Of a stretch of DNA of 64,000 nt, positions 35,254-44,733 are shown in pieces (the stretch's first letter is position 1; every line of letters starts with the position of its first letter). The stretch is from the NCBI RefSeq assembly GCF_001639145.1, contig NZ_LROY01000002.1:62001-126000 (forward strand), in the 5' to 3' direction. The DNA is from Microbulbifer sp. Q7. GTDB taxonomy: Bacteria; Pseudomonadota; Gammaproteobacteria; Pseudomonadales; Cellvibrionaceae. The notes under the pieces were generated by a model. The model was given only the letters and a program-made list of their open reading frames with translations, made no database searches and was not told the origin of the DNA. The position numbers were made by a program, and so were the translations under genes.

Positions 35254-36101
35254 TGTGCGCCCTCCGCGTCCCCTGCGGTCGGTGCCGCAACACGAATTCG
35301 GTAGTTTGCGCGCAGGGTTTCATACTGGGCCTGCAGAATATTTTTCTGCTCTGCCTGCTGCCAGTCGCGCAGTACATCCGCTTTAATTTCGGTGAAGTCG
35401 GCCTGATGCCGGGGCTCGTAGGATGAAATTCGGACCAGGTGCTCGCCATAGGCGGAGGTGAGCGGCCCCGCCCACTGGCCGGTTTCCAGCTCGAGAAACT
35501 GTTGGGAAAAATCACTGCCAAACAACCGGTCAATGCGCTCGCTGCTCACGTTGTCATAGCTAAATTCCAGAAGATTGCTGTCGCTGAGCGTCTGCGGATC
35601 GGTGCCGGCGGTGAGCTTGGTAAGTACGAGTCGCGCATCCTCAGCGACTTCTGTGCGTTTGCCGCTGTCGAGAAACACCTGCTCAAAAGAGTAGTGGGAG
35701 GGCACGGTGTACTTTTCGATGTTGCTGGAGTAGTACGCTTCCAGTACCTGATCCGTTGGCTCAATGGCGTCCACCAGATCTTTCGCGAGAAACTCCATCT
35801 TCATCCGCAACCGGCGGCGTATCACGGTATCGTTTTCGTCCAGCCCCATTTTGACCGCTTCCCGGTACAGCACTTCTTCGCGGATATATTCGTCGATCAA
35901 GCCCTGCAGCTCGTCGGGCCCCGGGGGACGTTGCCAGCCGCGCTCGAAGACATTGGACAGGTGCTGGATACGGTTCTGGGTGATGACAATTTCCTGTCCC
36001 TCTCCGGGGGAGACGGTCTGGAATAGTCCATGGAGGGCGAAGAGTGCGGCGCCAACCGCGGCGAATTGAAAGCTGGGATCCTTGATCCAACGCAAGTCCA
36101 T
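35250..36101 (-). CDS. PpiC-like (parvulin-type) membrane-anchored peptidyl-prolyl isomerase
   Basis: A 283-residue protein with one N-terminal membrane helix (about residues 12-28), a helical SurA_N-like chaperone segment (ELQGLIDEYIREEVLYREAVKMGLD) and a parvulin-type domain (YSFEQVFLDSGKR to GPLTSAYGEHLVRI). The parvulin core is divergent, so isomerase activity is uncertain. Upstream of and coupled to the HupE gene, a pairing found in many proteobacteria that suggests a shared role in folding or maturing the HupE protein or its partner (inference). Confidence 0.85.
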   Translation of the reverse strand: MDLRWIKDPSFQFAAVGAALFALHGLFQTVSPGEGQEIVITQNRIQHLSNVFERGWQRPPGPDELQGLIDEYIREEVLYREAVKMGLDENDTVIRRRLRMKMEFLAKDLVDAIEPTDQVLEAYYSSNIEKYTVPSHYSFEQVFLDSGKRTEVAEDARLVLTKLTAGTDPQTLSDSNLLEFSYDNVSSERIDRLFGSDFSQQFLELETGQWAGPLTSAYGEHLVRISSYEPRHQADFTEIKADVLRDWQQAEQKNILQAQYETLRANYRIRVAAPTAGDAEGAQ

Positions 36102-36387
36102 TCACGAACTCCGAATTATGCTCTTTTTTTGACGACGGCTCGTTGCACACGTATTCCTGTGCCCATTGAGGATAGTTCAAGATTAGGAATTTGCTGCGGA
36201 GGCCCTTGAAGCCAACACCGCGCTTGGCAGGTATTTCATTTTTGAACTGGAATCCCTAAGGAGATTTGGATACCGCCGGTGCCGTGTATATAGTTGTCCG
36301 TCATTAACGGGCCAGTTTGGGCAGGCGCGTTAGCGTGGGCTGCCAGACTTACACTTGATAGTGATTACCAATGGAGTAGGCGAATTT

Positions 36388-36705
36388 ATGAAATCAATGA
36401 TTCATACCGCGGTGTGCGGCATCTTGACGGCGTGTGTGGCGGGCTTTTCTGCCATTGCCGTGTCGGAGACCATTGAGGAAAAGTATCAGCGTGCCTGTCA
36501 TGTTTGCCACGCAAGTGGCGTTGCCAATGCACCCAAGGTACATGACCCGGAGGCCTGGAAGCCGCGTCTCGACAAGGGTATGGATGCGCTGGTGAGTTCC
36601 ATTAAAAATGGGATGAATGCCATGCCTCCCGGCGGCCTGTGTGCAGACTGCACGGACGAGGAGTACAAGGCGCTGATCAAGTTTATGTCCGAGCCCAAAC
36701 AGTAA
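36388..36705 (+). CDS. Cytochrome c5 family protein
   Basis: A 105-residue exported monohaem cytochrome. A signal peptide (to about residue 26) is followed by the haem c motif CHVCH (37-41), the probable axial Met79 in NAMPPGG, and a CADC pair (C85, C88), a disulfide typical of cytochrome c5. It carries electrons in the periplasm between respiratory complexes. The ATG at 36388 has GGAGTAGG upstream. Alone in its transcription unit. Confidence 0.93.
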   Translation: MKSMIHTAVCGILTACVAGFSAIAVSETIEEKYQRACHVCHASGVANAPKVHDPEAWKPRLDKGMDALVSSIKNGMNAMPPGGLCADCTDEEYKALIKFMSEPKQ

Positions 36706-37016
36706 GTGGGCACAGGCGGCCGCACTGGGCCTTCAGTCGTTCTGTTGCGCGGGTGGGGACGGGTATTTGAGAAGTTTGCAGGAACCTGTCCGCAGACAAG
36801 GTGGTGACTGGGCTATTCGCCTGCGGAACAGATCCTGCAAGTTTCAGTGTGGCCCAAGTGGCAGCGTTTGGCTTGGTAAGCCAAAAAAATCTGACGGATT
36901 TTTACACTCCTTATTTTCCCTTTCTTTTCATCCATCTCTTTGTCAACCTCGTCACTCACGCAGGGTTTGCCCCGCTTTTGTATTCGATGTGGGGGGGCGC
37001 CGGCGCGATGGCTGGT
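36706..37016. other. 311-bp intergenic region with an imperfect inverted repeat
   Basis: No gene supported. An imperfect inverted repeat pairs 36776-36795 with 36821-36840 (outer 7-8 bases of each end exact, mismatches in the middle), and a hairpin TTGGCTT/AAGCCAA lies at 36868-36884. A stretch rich in T and C follows at 36900-36960. The region probably holds terminators for the cytochrome gene and, from the other side, the AraC-type gene. Confidence 0.4.
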
Positions 37017-38075
37017 TCACTCGGGCAAATGCGCTCGCCGAAACTCGGTGGGCGTCTGGTTATGACGGCGCTTGAAGGCCGCATTGAACGGGCTCAGCGA
37101 GCGATAACCGATATCCAGTGCAATCGAGAGTACCGGCAGGTGCGCTTCATTGGGGTCGCATAAGCGGCGGCTGGCTTCATCGATGCGGAATTGATTCAGG
37201 TACTCGTTGAAGTTACGGAACCCCAGGTGCTGGTTGATCAGTGCACGCAACGCGTGCTCGCGGGTTGCCAGTTGATCCGCCAGCTCACGGATAGTCAGGC
37301 CGGTATGGCGATATCCGCCCGCTTGCATGTGCTGTTGTAATTTTGTCAGCAAAACGTGCTGGTTTGCGTCCAATGGTTCTGGCTGTGCGGGTGACGCCGC
37401 CGGGGCCGTGTGACGCTGTGTGGTTGGTTCCGGCTCATCCGCAATGCTGGGAAGTGATTCTTCCAGGGCTCTGGGAGACAGGGCGAGCAACCACAGGCAG
37501 GCGGCGAAGGCGAGAGCGCTGGCCATGATAGCGTGCAGGGTGGCAACACCCGATGGAATGGGAAAATAGGAAAATACAAATTCCGCGCACACCACAATCA
37601 CCATGTAACTGCCGATCGCGATCAGCAGGCCAATGCGCAATTGCCGGCGCTCGTTCACCAGGTCGGACTGCAGCTGTTGCAGCAGGGTCGCAAGGCCCGC
37701 ACCGATCAGTCCCAGTTTGCAGGGTTGTGCCAGCAGATAAAAAAATGCATGCAGATGCAGTTGGCTGGCAAGGTCGATCGCAATTTCCGTCCCGATCAAG
37801 ACCCAGCCCCAGCGGGGAAATGATTCTTTGTCGTTGCACAGCTGGTGGGTGAACACCCAGAACGCACCGGGAATCAGGAGTGTGGGTAGATCGATCAGCA
37901 GGTCTGTCAGCCCGTTGTGGTCATTCAGTAACGGGCGCAGCAGATACAAAAATGCACCGAGCATCAGAATCAGAAGCCAGTGGCTGCCAACCCGGTGACG
38001 GTGTCCGATGGCGATGCGTGCCGCGGCGAGCAGCAGCAGGGCGCAGGCGGCGCCGGTAAAAAAGCGATAATCCAT
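37017..38075 (-). CDS. Membrane-anchored AraC family transcriptional regulator
   Basis: A 352-residue protein: seven or so N-terminal hydrophobic segments (residues 1-205), a polar linker rich in Pro/Glu/Thr/Ala, and a C-terminal AraC/XylS double helix-turn-helix (LTIRELADQLATREHALRAL, then VLSIALDIGYRSLSPFNAAF and KRRHNQTPTEFRR). Such sensors sit in the membrane and bind DNA from there. Target and signal unknown; no co-transcribed gene. Confidence 0.9.
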   Translation of the reverse strand: MDYRFFTGAACALLLLAAARIAIGHRHRVGSHWLLILMLGAFLYLLRPLLNDHNGLTDLLIDLPTLLIPGAFWVFTHQLCNDKESFPRWGWVLIGTEIAIDLASQLHLHAFFYLLAQPCKLGLIGAGLATLLQQLQSDLVNERRQLRIGLLIAIGSYMVIVVCAEFVFSYFPIPSGVATLHAIMASALAFAACLWLLALSPRALEESLPSIADEPEPTTQRHTAPAASPAQPEPLDANQHVLLTKLQQHMQAGGYRHTGLTIRELADQLATREHALRALINQHLGFRNFNEYLNQFRIDEASRRLCDPNEAHLPVLSIALDIGYRSLSPFNAAFKRRHNQTPTEFRRAHLPE

Positions 38076-38139
38076 CGGCTACCTCGGGTTTATCTCTTAT
38101 TACGTTTCCACGCCTTCCACACGCTACCGGTCTGCACAC

Positions 38140-38700
38140 TCAACGCCAGCGATCGACCCAGGCATCGAGCACCTTGCGGCTGTAGGTATGACGGCCGTAG
38201 CTGCCGTTGTAGTAGGCCAGGGCGTTGGGCATATTGCCTTTCGCTTTCTTGATGTAGTGCTTGAGGATGGTGCACCCGTAGCGGAGATTGGTGTCCATGT
38301 CGATCAGGTTGTCTTCCGGGCGACCGATTTCATTCTTCCAGAAGGGCATCACCTGCATCATGCCCTGGGCACCCACGCGGGACACCGCGTAGGGGTTAAA
38401 TGCGCTTTCGATCTGTATCACGGCCAGCACGATTTCCGGTTGCAGCCCCGCGCGTGTGGCCTCCCGGTGTATGGCCTTGAGTACCCGCATGCGCTCTTCC
38501 GGTTCCTTGATGTAGCGGGCCAGGGGTTGGGACTTTGACATCAGCCACACTTCGGCATCGAAGCGGTCGACGAAGGAGTCGGCTTCGGTCACGGCACCTT
38601 TGAGCGCGGCCAGTAGCTGGGGGTCCACCTGCTTGACCTGGGCGTAGCCCGCGGTGCTGAGCAGGCACAGCAGCAATGTGGAGAGAACTTTTCTTATCAT
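38140..38700 (-). CDS. Lytic transglycosylase (SLT domain)
   Basis: A 186-residue exported protein. A signal peptide ending TAGYAQ precedes an SLT domain with the catalytic glutamate E98 in IQIESAFNPYAVS, the GAQGMMQVMPF motif and AYYNGSYGR. It cleaves peptidoglycan glycan strands in the periplasm, forming anhydromuramic ends. At 186 residues it is among the short family-1 SLT proteins. It lies downstream of proS on the same strand, separated by a palindromic element. Confidence 0.92.
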   Translation of the reverse strand: MIRKVLSTLLLCLLSTAGYAQVKQVDPQLLAALKGAVTEADSFVDRFDAEVWLMSKSQPLARYIKEPEERMRVLKAIHREATRAGLQPEIVLAVIQIESAFNPYAVSRVGAQGMMQVMPFWKNEIGRPEDNLIDMDTNLRYGCTILKHYIKKAKGNMPNALAYYNGSYGRHTYSRKVLDAWVDRWR

Positions 38701-38741
38701 GGGGTGAGATTTTACGGGAATGGGCTGGGGAAGGGCAGGGG

Positions 38742-38905
38742 CTTCGCATCAAGTCTTAGGGCTCTAGCGAGTCCGCCGTAGCTCTCGGTGAGATGCGAAG
38801 GACGAGCGCTGGGGGAAGGGTTTCAGGATCGTCGCAAACAGGATGTTTGCGCCGAAGCGCCCAGGGATGGGTTCACAGTGGTCCTGAAACCCTTCCCCCA
38901 GTGCT
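38742..38905. repeat. Complex palindromic intergenic element
   Basis: Main arms 38805-38828 and 38882-38905 pair over 24 bp with one G-T mismatch (core CTGGGGGAAGGGTTTCAGGA). Between them an inner hairpin GCAAAC/GTTTGC (38834-38850) occurs. A second outer pair, CTTCGCATC (38742-38750) and GATGCGAAG (38792-38800), precedes it. The nested design lies between proS and the transglycosylase gene and resembles a dispersed, non-coding mobile or structural repeat. Confidence 0.8.
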
Positions 38906-38958
38906 TGGCCGCCACCGGACTTGCTTACGAAGTCCCAAAGAACCTCGAAGCCGGCAGC

Positions 38959-40689
38959 TTAGTGGGCAATCTTCTCCAGCAGGATATCCAGAATCTGATC
39001 CGCAGAAAACTCTTGGTTCTCAGAATCGCGACGGCCTTTGTACTCAATATTGCCTTTCTCCAGTCCGCGGTCGCCGACGACGATGCGGTGGGGGATGCCC
39101 ATCAGCTCGGTATCCGCCAGCATGCCGCCGAGACGGGCTTTCGGCTCGTCCATCAGCAGTACATCAATGCCTTTCGCCGAGAGCGCTTCATAGATGTGCT
39201 CACACTTCTGCTGCACCGCCTCGCTCTTATGCATGTTGATCGGCACAATCGCCAGCTGGAACGGCGCGATGGCTTCCGGCCAGATGATGCCCGCATCGTC
39301 GTGGTTCTGCTCGATGGCTGCGGCCACCACGCGGGAAACGCCGATGCCGTAACAGCCCATGGCCATCACCTGCTCCTTGCCGTTCTCGTCCAGTACCGTG
39401 GCATTCATCGCTTCACTGTACTTGGTGCCCAGCTGGAAAATATGGCCAACCTCGATGCCGCGCTTGATCTCCAAAGTGCCTTTGCCATCCGGGCTGGCAT
39501 CGCCCGGTACCACGTTGCGCAGGTCTTCGACCCGGCCCAGCGCTACATCGCGCTCCCAGTTCACACCGGTCAGGTGGTAGTCGTCTTTGTTGGCGCCACA
39601 CACGAAGTCCGCCAGGTGGGCGGCGGCACGGTCGACCACCACATCAATGTTCATGCCCACCGGGCCCAGGGAGCCGATACCACAGCCCAGCTCCGAGGCA
39701 ATGCGCGCTTCCGGGGCAAACTGCAGCGGGCTGGCAATACCGGGCAGTTTCTCTGCCTTCAGTTCATTCAGGTCGTGGTCACCGCGCAGCACCAGCGCCA
39801 CCAGTGGCGCCTCGTCGCCTTCTTCCGCGGTTTCACCCAACACAATCAGGGTTTTGACCGAGGTATTGGCGGCGATACCGAATGCTTCCTCGAGCGCCGC
39901 AATGGTTTTGTGCCCCGGGGTGTGCAGCTCCTGCATGTCTTTGCTTGGCGCCGGGCGCTCGCCTGCGGGGGCCACGGCTTCGGCCAGTTCCACGTTAGCG
40001 GCGTAGCGGCTTTCAGAGGAAAACGCGATATCGTCCTCACCGCTCTGGGCCAGCACATGAAACTCGTGTGAGTGGGAGCCGCCGATGGAACCGGTATCCG
40101 CCAGCACCGGGCGGTAGTCGAGGCCGATGCGGTCAAAGATACGGCAGTAGGCATCGTGCATGACGTCGTAGGTTTCCTGCAGGGAGTCCGCGTTTACATG
40201 GAAGGAGTAGGCGTCCTTCATGGTGAACTCGCGGGCGCGCATAACGCCGAAGCGGGGGCGGATCTCGTCGCGGAACTTGGTCTGGATCTGGTAGAAATTG
40301 GCCGGCAGCTGCTTGTAGCTGTTGACTTCGTTGCGAATCAGGTCGGTGATTACTTCTTCGTGGGTGGGACCCAAGCAGAAGGGGTTGTTGTGGCGGTCCT
40401 GGATACGCAGCAGCTCCGGGCCGTATTGCTGCCAGCGGCCGGATTCTTCCCACAGCTCGGCCGGCTGTACCACCGGCATCAGTACTTCCAGTGCACCGGC
40501 GTTGTTCATTTCCTCGCGCACAATGTTCTCGACCTTGCGCAGTACCCGCAGACCCGTGGGCAGCCACGTATAGAGTCCGGAGGACAGGCGGCGGATCATG
40601 CCGGCGCGCAGCATCAGCTGGTGGCTGATGACCACTGCGTCATTGGGGGTTTCTTTCTGGGTGGCGATCAGATAGCGGGATGCGCGCAT
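38959..40689 (-). CDS. proS: Prolyl-tRNA synthetase
   Basis: A 576-residue bacterial-type ProRS that charges tRNA-Pro. Class II motif regions are visible ([25 protein letters not shown] motif 1 with [11 protein letters not shown]; motif 2 [21 protein letters not shown]; motif 3 [14 protein letters not shown]). Between motifs 2 and 3 lies the YbaK-like editing insertion domain (about residues 230-400), which removes mischarged Ala. C-terminal anticodon-binding domain follows. It is monocistronic or leads into the transglycosylase gene. Confidence 0.97.
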   Translation of the reverse strand: MRASRYLIATQKETPNDAVVISHQLMLRAGMIRRLSSGLYTWLPTGLRVLRKVENIVREEMNNAGALEVLMPVVQPAELWEESGRWQQYGPELLRIQDRHNNPFCLGPTHEEVITDLIRNEVNSYKQLPANFYQIQTKFRDEIRPRFGVMRAREFTMKDAYSFHVNADSLQETYDVMHDAYCRIFDRIGLDYRPVLADTGSIGGSHSHEFHVLAQSGEDDIAFSSESRYAANVELAEAVAPAGERPAPSKDMQELHTPGHKTIAALEEAFGIAANTSVKTLIVLGETAEEGDEAPLVALVLRGDHDLNELKAEKLPGIASPLQFAPEARIASELGCGIGSLGPVGMNIDVVVDRAAAHLADFVCGANKDDYHLTGVNWERDVALGRVEDLRNVVPGDASPDGKGTLEIKRGIEVGHIFQLGTKYSEAMNATVLDENGKEQVMAMGCYGIGVSRVVAAAIEQNHDDAGIIWPEAIAPFQLAIVPINMHKSEAVQQKCEHIYEALSAKGIDVLLMDEPKARLGGMLADTELMGIPHRIVVGDRGLEKGNIEYKGRRDSENQEFSADQILDILLEKIAH

Positions 40690-40847
40690 AGTGCTTTCTT
40701 TTTCTGTCGGTGGAATTTAGGGGAAAGTTAGAGGGCGGCCATTTTACGCCGGTGGGGGCGGGTTTTGGTAGGGGCCACCGAACTCGATGCGAAGGTGCAG
40801 GTGCCGCCAAGGAGCGCAATTCGCACAAAGCTCGTGTTCCAAAAACA

Positions 40848-40873
40848 GAAAACCCCGCAAAAGCGGGGTTTTC
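40848..40873 (-). terminator. Intrinsic terminator of the HU gene
   Basis: On the minus strand GAAAACCCCGC and GCGGGGTTTTC form a stem around a TTTT loop, followed by a T-rich tract, 20 bp past the HU stop codon. Confidence 0.9.
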
Positions 40874-40893
40874 GGGGCTGAACGCAGCGGGGA

Positions 40894-41322
40894 TCAGGAC
40901 TCGGCCATTTCCTTGAGCTTCTTCAGCGGGCGAATTTTTACCTGGATGCTCGCAGGCTTGGCCTTGAACACGGTCTCTTCACCGGTGAACGGGTTGATAC
41001 CCTTGCGCGCCTTTTTGGCCGGCTTTTTCACGGTGGTGATCTTCATCAGGCCGGGCAGGGCGAACTCGCCTACTGCGCGCTTCTTCACGTGGCCTTCGAT
41101 CACGTCGGTCAGTTCGTCGAGTACCGACTGCACCTGCTTGCGGGACAGCTCGGTTTTCTCGGCGATCTGATTCAGAATCTGGGTTTTGGTGTACTTCTCT
41201 TTGATCGCAGTCACTTTCTTGGCCGGAGCGGCCTTGGCTGCGGCTTTCTTGGCTGGAGCCTTTTTGGCTGCAGTCTTCTTGGCGGGGGCTTTCTTAGCTG
41301 CGGCTTTCTTCTTTGCGGCCAT
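40894..41322 (-). CDS. HU-family DNA-binding protein with H1-like Lys/Ala tail
   Basis: A 142-residue protein. Residues 1-40 are an Ala/Lys/Pro tail of repeated AAKKAPAKK units like eukaryotic histone H1; residues 45-140 are an HU/IHF-type domain (TQILNQIAEKTELSRKQVQSVLDEL and the DNA-binding arm GEFALPGLMKI ... KARKGINPFTGEE). Typical HU has about 90 residues, so this is a two-part form known from several Pseudomonas-like and other bacteria. It would bind and compact DNA. A good ribosome site and its own terminator are present. Confidence 0.93.
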   Translation of the reverse strand: MAAKKKAAAKKAPAKKTAAKKAPAKKAAAKAAPAKKVTAIKEKYTKTQILNQIAEKTELSRKQVQSVLDELTDVIEGHVKKRAVGEFALPGLMKITTVKKPAKKARKGINPFTGEETVFKAKPASIQVKIRPLKKLKEMAES

Positions 41323-41633
41323 CGTTAGCTTCCTTCTTTATATACGTGTTTTTCCAGTGAAAGTGTGTGTACAACAAGGCTTACCGGGCTGTGGGGCCTA
41401 GGCTTACCCAAGTACTGAGCTGAAGTATATCCAGTTTTTGTCCGCGCGCACGGGGTAAAAACAGAAAAAAAGTGCTTTTTTACAGGGTTTTGCTCGAAAA
41501 ATGGCCCTCAAATCCCGCCGCACGCACAGCGTCTGGGTGGCGGGTGCCCTCAAATTAAAGGCTTCTTCTTCCCTCGCAGGTGCTCATGTATAATCTGCGC
41601 CCCTTTATATTCAGTGAGATCCGGGTAATCACG
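41323..41633. other. 311-bp divergent intergenic region between HU and FmdB genes
   Basis: It contains the HU promoter on the minus strand, not located precisely, and the FmdB/aspS promoter at 41566-41594. A 10-bp direct repeat GCCCTCAAAT occurs at 41504-41513 and 41546-41555, and T/A-rich tracts at 41455-41485. Nothing else is supported. Confidence 0.5.
41566..41594 (+). promoter_or_regulatory. Probable sigma-70 promoter for fmdB-aspS
   Basis: A TATAAT -10 box at 41589-41594 is preceded by TTCTTC at 41566-41571 with a 17-bp spacer. The -10 is perfect, the -35 poor. The transcript would start about 30 bp before the FmdB gene. Confidence 0.5.
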
Positions 41634-41888
41634 ATGCCTATCTATGAATACCAGTGCAAGGCCTGTGGCCACCATCTGGAAGCCCTGCAGCGTATGAGCG
41701 ATGCTCCGCTGAAAGACTGCCCCGCCTGCAACAAGGCGGAGCTGAGCAAACAGATCAGTGCGGCCGGCTTTCGCCTGAAGGGCGGCGGCTGGTACGAAAC
41801 CGACTTCAAAACCGGCAGCAAGAAGAACCTTGCCGGTGATGCCGCCAAATCCAGCAGCGGAAGTGGCACCGAATCCAAAGCCAGCTGA
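41634..41888 (+). CDS. FmdB-family zinc ribbon protein
   Basis: An 84-residue protein starting MPIYEYQCKACGHHLEALQ, the FmdB/CxxC zinc-ribbon signature, with a second pair CPAC. A Ser/Gly/Lys-rich C-terminal tail follows. Short FmdB proteins are regulatory or ribosome-linked in annotation only; function is unknown. It precedes aspS by 78 bp in the same direction, the arrangement seen in Pseudomonas, so it may share a promoter with aspS. Confidence 0.92.
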   Translation: MPIYEYQCKACGHHLEALQRMSDAPLKDCPACNKAELSKQISAAGFRLKGGGWYETDFKTGSKKNLAGDAAKSSSGSGTESKAS

Positions 41889-41966
41889 CACATCTGGGCC
41901 AAGCTAAGACAGGCGGCATCCAGAACAACCAGCAGAATCGAAACATTACTAAGGGAATAAGACTCC

Positions 41967-43745
41967 ATGCGCACCGACTACTGTGGCGCCCTGCGATCCG
42001 CCGATATTGACCGCGAAGTAACCCTGTGTGGCTGGGTAGACCGCCGCCGCGATCACGGTGGAGTCATCTTCATCGACCTGCGCGACCGCGATGGCATCGC
42101 CCAGGTGGTATTCGATCCGGATGCCGCAGAGCATTTTGAGCTTGCCGACCGAGTGCGCAGCGAGTATGTCCTCAAAGTAACCGGCCGCGTGCGCGCCCGT
42201 GCACCGGAGGCGGTGAACCCCAACATGGTCACCGGCGAAATCGAGGTGTACGGCCTGCAGCTGGAAATCCTCAACAGTGCGGAAACCCCGCCCTTCCAGC
42301 TGGACGAGCACACCGCGGTGGGCGAAGACGTGCGCCTCAAGTACCGCTACCTGGACCTGCGTCGCAATGAGATGCAGCACAACCTGCGCTTCCGCTCGCA
42401 GCTCACCACCGCTATCCGCAACTACCTCGATGGTGAAGGTTTCCTCGACATCGAGACCCCGATCCTTACCCGGGCCACCCCGGAAGGCGCGCGCGATTAC
42501 CTGGTGCCGAGCCGCACCCACGGTGGCAAGTTCTTTGCCCTGCCGCAGTCGCCCCAGCTGTTCAAGCAGCTGCTGATGGTGTCTGGCTTTGATCGCTACT
42601 ACCAGATCGCCAAGTGTTTCCGCGACGAAGACCTGCGTGCCGACCGCCAGCCGGAATTTACCCAGATCGATATCGAGACCGCATTCCTCGATGAAAACGC
42701 CATCATGTCCATCACCGAGAACATGATTCGCAAGCTGTTCAAAGAGCTGAAAGGGGTGGAGCTGGGTGAATTCCCGCGTATGCCATTCTCCGAAGCCATG
42801 GCCAAGTTTGGCTCCGACAAGCCGGACCTGCGTATTCCTCTGGAGCTGGTGGACATCAAGGATCTGATGACGGAAGTGGACTTCAAGGTCTTCTCCGGCC
42901 CGGCCAACGACCCGAAAGGCCGCGTCACCGCCCTCAAAGTGCCCGGCGGCAACGACAAGCTGACCCGCAAGCAGATCGACGATTACACCAAGTATGTGTC
43001 TATCTACGGCGCCAAGGGGTTGGCCTATATCAAGGTGAACGACAAGGCGGACCTTGAAGGTGGACTGCAGTCGCCAATCGTCAAATTCCTGCCGAACGAG
43101 GTGCGCGGGGCGATTCTCGATCGCCTGCAGGCGGAGAACGGCGACCTGATCTTCTTCGGCGCTGATAAAGGCAAGGTTGTGTCCGAAGCGCTGGGCGCGC
43201 TGCGCTGCAAGCTGGGTGAAGACCTCAACCTGTATGTGGCAGAGTGGGCGCCGCTGTGGGTGGTGGACTTCCCGATGTTCGAAGAGAACGACGACGGCAG
43301 CATCACCGCACTGCACCATCCGTTTACCGCCCCCTCCTGCGCGGCGGAAGAGCTGGAGAAAAACCCACTGGAAGCCCTGTCCCGTGCCTACGACATGGTG
43401 CTAAACGGCACCGAGCTGGGTGGCGGCTCCATCCGTATTCACAACCAGGATATGCAGCAGACCGTATTCCGTGCGCTGGGCATCAGCGCGGAGGAGCAGC
43501 GTGAGAAATTTGGCTTCCTGCTGGATGCGCTGAAATACGGTGCGCCACCCCACGGTGGTCTGGCCTTCGGTCTCGACCGCCTGGTGATGCTGATGACTGG
43601 CAGCGATTCCATTCGCGACGTCATCGCCTTCCCGAAAACCCAGAGCGCGGCCTGTGTAATGACCGACGCACCGGGCGCCGTGGACGCCAAGCAGTTGCGT
43701 GAACTGAGCATCCGCCTGCGTCAGAAAGAAGAGCAAGTGGGCTAA
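41967..43745 (+). CDS. aspS: Aspartyl-tRNA synthetase
   Basis: A 592-residue bacterial-type AspRS. An N-terminal OB-fold anticodon-binding domain ([24 protein letters not shown]) is followed by the class II core with motif 2 [18 protein letters not shown], a GAD insertion domain (about residues 290-420), and motif 3 [12 protein letters not shown]. It charges tRNA-Asp and possibly tRNA-Asn; discrimination cannot be read from sequence without knowing whether GatCAB is present. First of the conserved aspS-yebC-ruvCAB block. Confidence 0.97.
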   Translation: MRTDYCGALRSADIDREVTLCGWVDRRRDHGGVIFIDLRDRDGIAQVVFDPDAAEHFELADRVRSEYVLKVTGRVRARAPEAVNPNMVTGEIEVYGLQLEILNSAETPPFQLDEHTAVGEDVRLKYRYLDLRRNEMQHNLRFRSQLTTAIRNYLDGEGFLDIETPILTRATPEGARDYLVPSRTHGGKFFALPQSPQLFKQLLMVSGFDRYYQIAKCFRDEDLRADRQPEFTQIDIETAFLDENAIMSITENMIRKLFKELKGVELGEFPRMPFSEAMAKFGSDKPDLRIPLELVDIKDLMTEVDFKVFSGPANDPKGRVTALKVPGGNDKLTRKQIDDYTKYVSIYGAKGLAYIKVNDKADLEGGLQSPIVKFLPNEVRGAILDRLQAENGDLIFFGADKGKVVSEALGALRCKLGEDLNLYVAEWAPLWVVDFPMFEENDDGSITALHHPFTAPSCAAEELEKNPLEALSRAYDMVLNGTELGGGSIRIHNQDMQQTVFRALGISAEEQREKFGFLLDALKYGAPPHGGLAFGLDRLVMLMTGSDSIRDVIAFPKTQSAACVMTDAPGAVDAKQLRELSIRLRQKEEQVG

Positions 43746-43841
43746 AGTTTCTGAACGTACACCCCCGGTGTGCGCCGGGGGCGCGAAGCAAAGTAAGCCA
43801 CCTTTAAGCCACCTTATTGGAGAAAGACCGGAGATTCATCG

Positions 43842-44585
43842 ATGGCGGGACACAGTAAATGGGCCAACATCAAGCACCGCAAGGCGGCTCAGGACGCCAA
43901 GCGGGGTAAGATTTTTACCAAGATCATTCGCGAGCTGACCGTGGCCGCGAAGTCTGGCCCCAACCCGGAAGACAATCCGACCCTGCGCGCCACGATCGAC
44001 AAGGCCCTGGGCGCGAACATGAAGCGCGACACCATCGACAAGGCCATCGCCCGCGGCGCTGGCAATGCGGATGGTGATAACTACGAAGCGGTGACCTACG
44101 AGGGTTACGGTGTGGGTGGCGTGGCGGTACTGGTGGAGTGCCTGACCGACAACCGCAACCGTACCGTGGCCGAGGTGCGCCACGCGTTCACCAAGCGCGG
44201 TGGCAATCTGGGCACCGATGGGTCCGTTGCTTATCTGTTTGCGCGCAAGGGTCAGATGTACTTTGAGCCGGGTACCGATGAAGACGTGCTGATGGAAGCC
44301 GCTCTGGAAGCCGGCGCCGAGGACATCGAAACCAACGACGATGGCAGCATCGAAGTCACCACCGAGTTTACCGACTACATGCCGGTGAAAGACGCGCTTA
44401 CCGAAGCCGGTTTCAAGCCGGACAATGCGGAAATCGCCATGATTCCGGCCACCACCATCCCGCTGGACAAAGACGGCGCGGAGAAGGTAATGGCACTGGT
44501 GGATATGCTGGAAGACCTGGATGATGTGCAGAATGTGTACACCAATGCTGACATTCCGGAAGAGGTGATGGCGGAGCTCGCGTAG
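43842..44585 (+). CDS. yebC: YebC/PmpR family regulator
   Basis: A 247-residue YebC/TACO1 family protein: [23 protein letters not shown] start, three domains as in E. coli YebC. Members act as transcription regulators (PmpR) or help ribosomes translate polyproline stretches. It follows aspS after 96 bp and precedes ruvC; a terminator after it separates the units. Position upstream of ruvCAB is conserved across gammaproteobacteria. Confidence 0.97.
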   Translation: MAGHSKWANIKHRKAAQDAKRGKIFTKIIRELTVAAKSGPNPEDNPTLRATIDKALGANMKRDTIDKAIARGAGNADGDNYEAVTYEGYGVGGVAVLVECLTDNRNRTVAEVRHAFTKRGGNLGTDGSVAYLFARKGQMYFEPGTDEDVLMEAALEAGAEDIETNDDGSIEVTTEFTDYMPVKDALTEAGFKPDNAEIAMIPATTIPLDKDGAEKVMALVDMLEDLDDVQNVYTNADIPEEVMAELA

Positions 44586-44607
44586 ATTCGCCAGATGCCA
44601 CCACCCA

Positions 44608-44635
44608 ATGCCCCGAATTTCGGGGCATTTTTGTA
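44608..44635 (+). terminator. Intrinsic terminator after yebC
   Basis: ATGCCCCGAA and TTCGGGGCAT form a perfect stem (44608-44628), followed by TTTTT. It ends the aspS-yebC transcript before the ruvC promoter region. Confidence 0.9.
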
Positions 44636-44702
44636 TCTGCCGCCGATATACCCGGCGGTCAGCCTTGACGCCCCGGCGTCGCCTTGGGACACTTCCGCAA
44701 AC

Positions 44703-44722
44703 AATTGTATAAATGTACAGGG
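44703..44722. promoter_or_regulatory. Candidate LexA (SOS) box upstream of ruvCAB
   Basis: TTGTATAAATGTACAG (44705-44720) matches CTGT-N8-ACAG with one change in the first base. It lies 14 bp before the ruvC GTG. ruvAB is a LexA target in E. coli; here the site would control the whole ruvCAB operon. Confidence 0.65.
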
Positions 44723-44733
44723 GGTGGCCCGCC

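Noticed and set aside
38788..40071. Plus-strand frame of 427 codons opposite proS
   Set aside because: Shadow of proS, which has all class II motifs; the frame begins inside the palindromic element.
41949..43319. Minus-strand frame of 456 codons opposite aspS
   Set aside because: Antisense shadow of the clearly identified aspS.
43755..43785. Hairpin CCCCCGG/CCGGGGG after aspS as terminator
   Set aside because: No U-run follows and yebC, in the same direction, begins shortly after, so it may at most be an attenuating structure.
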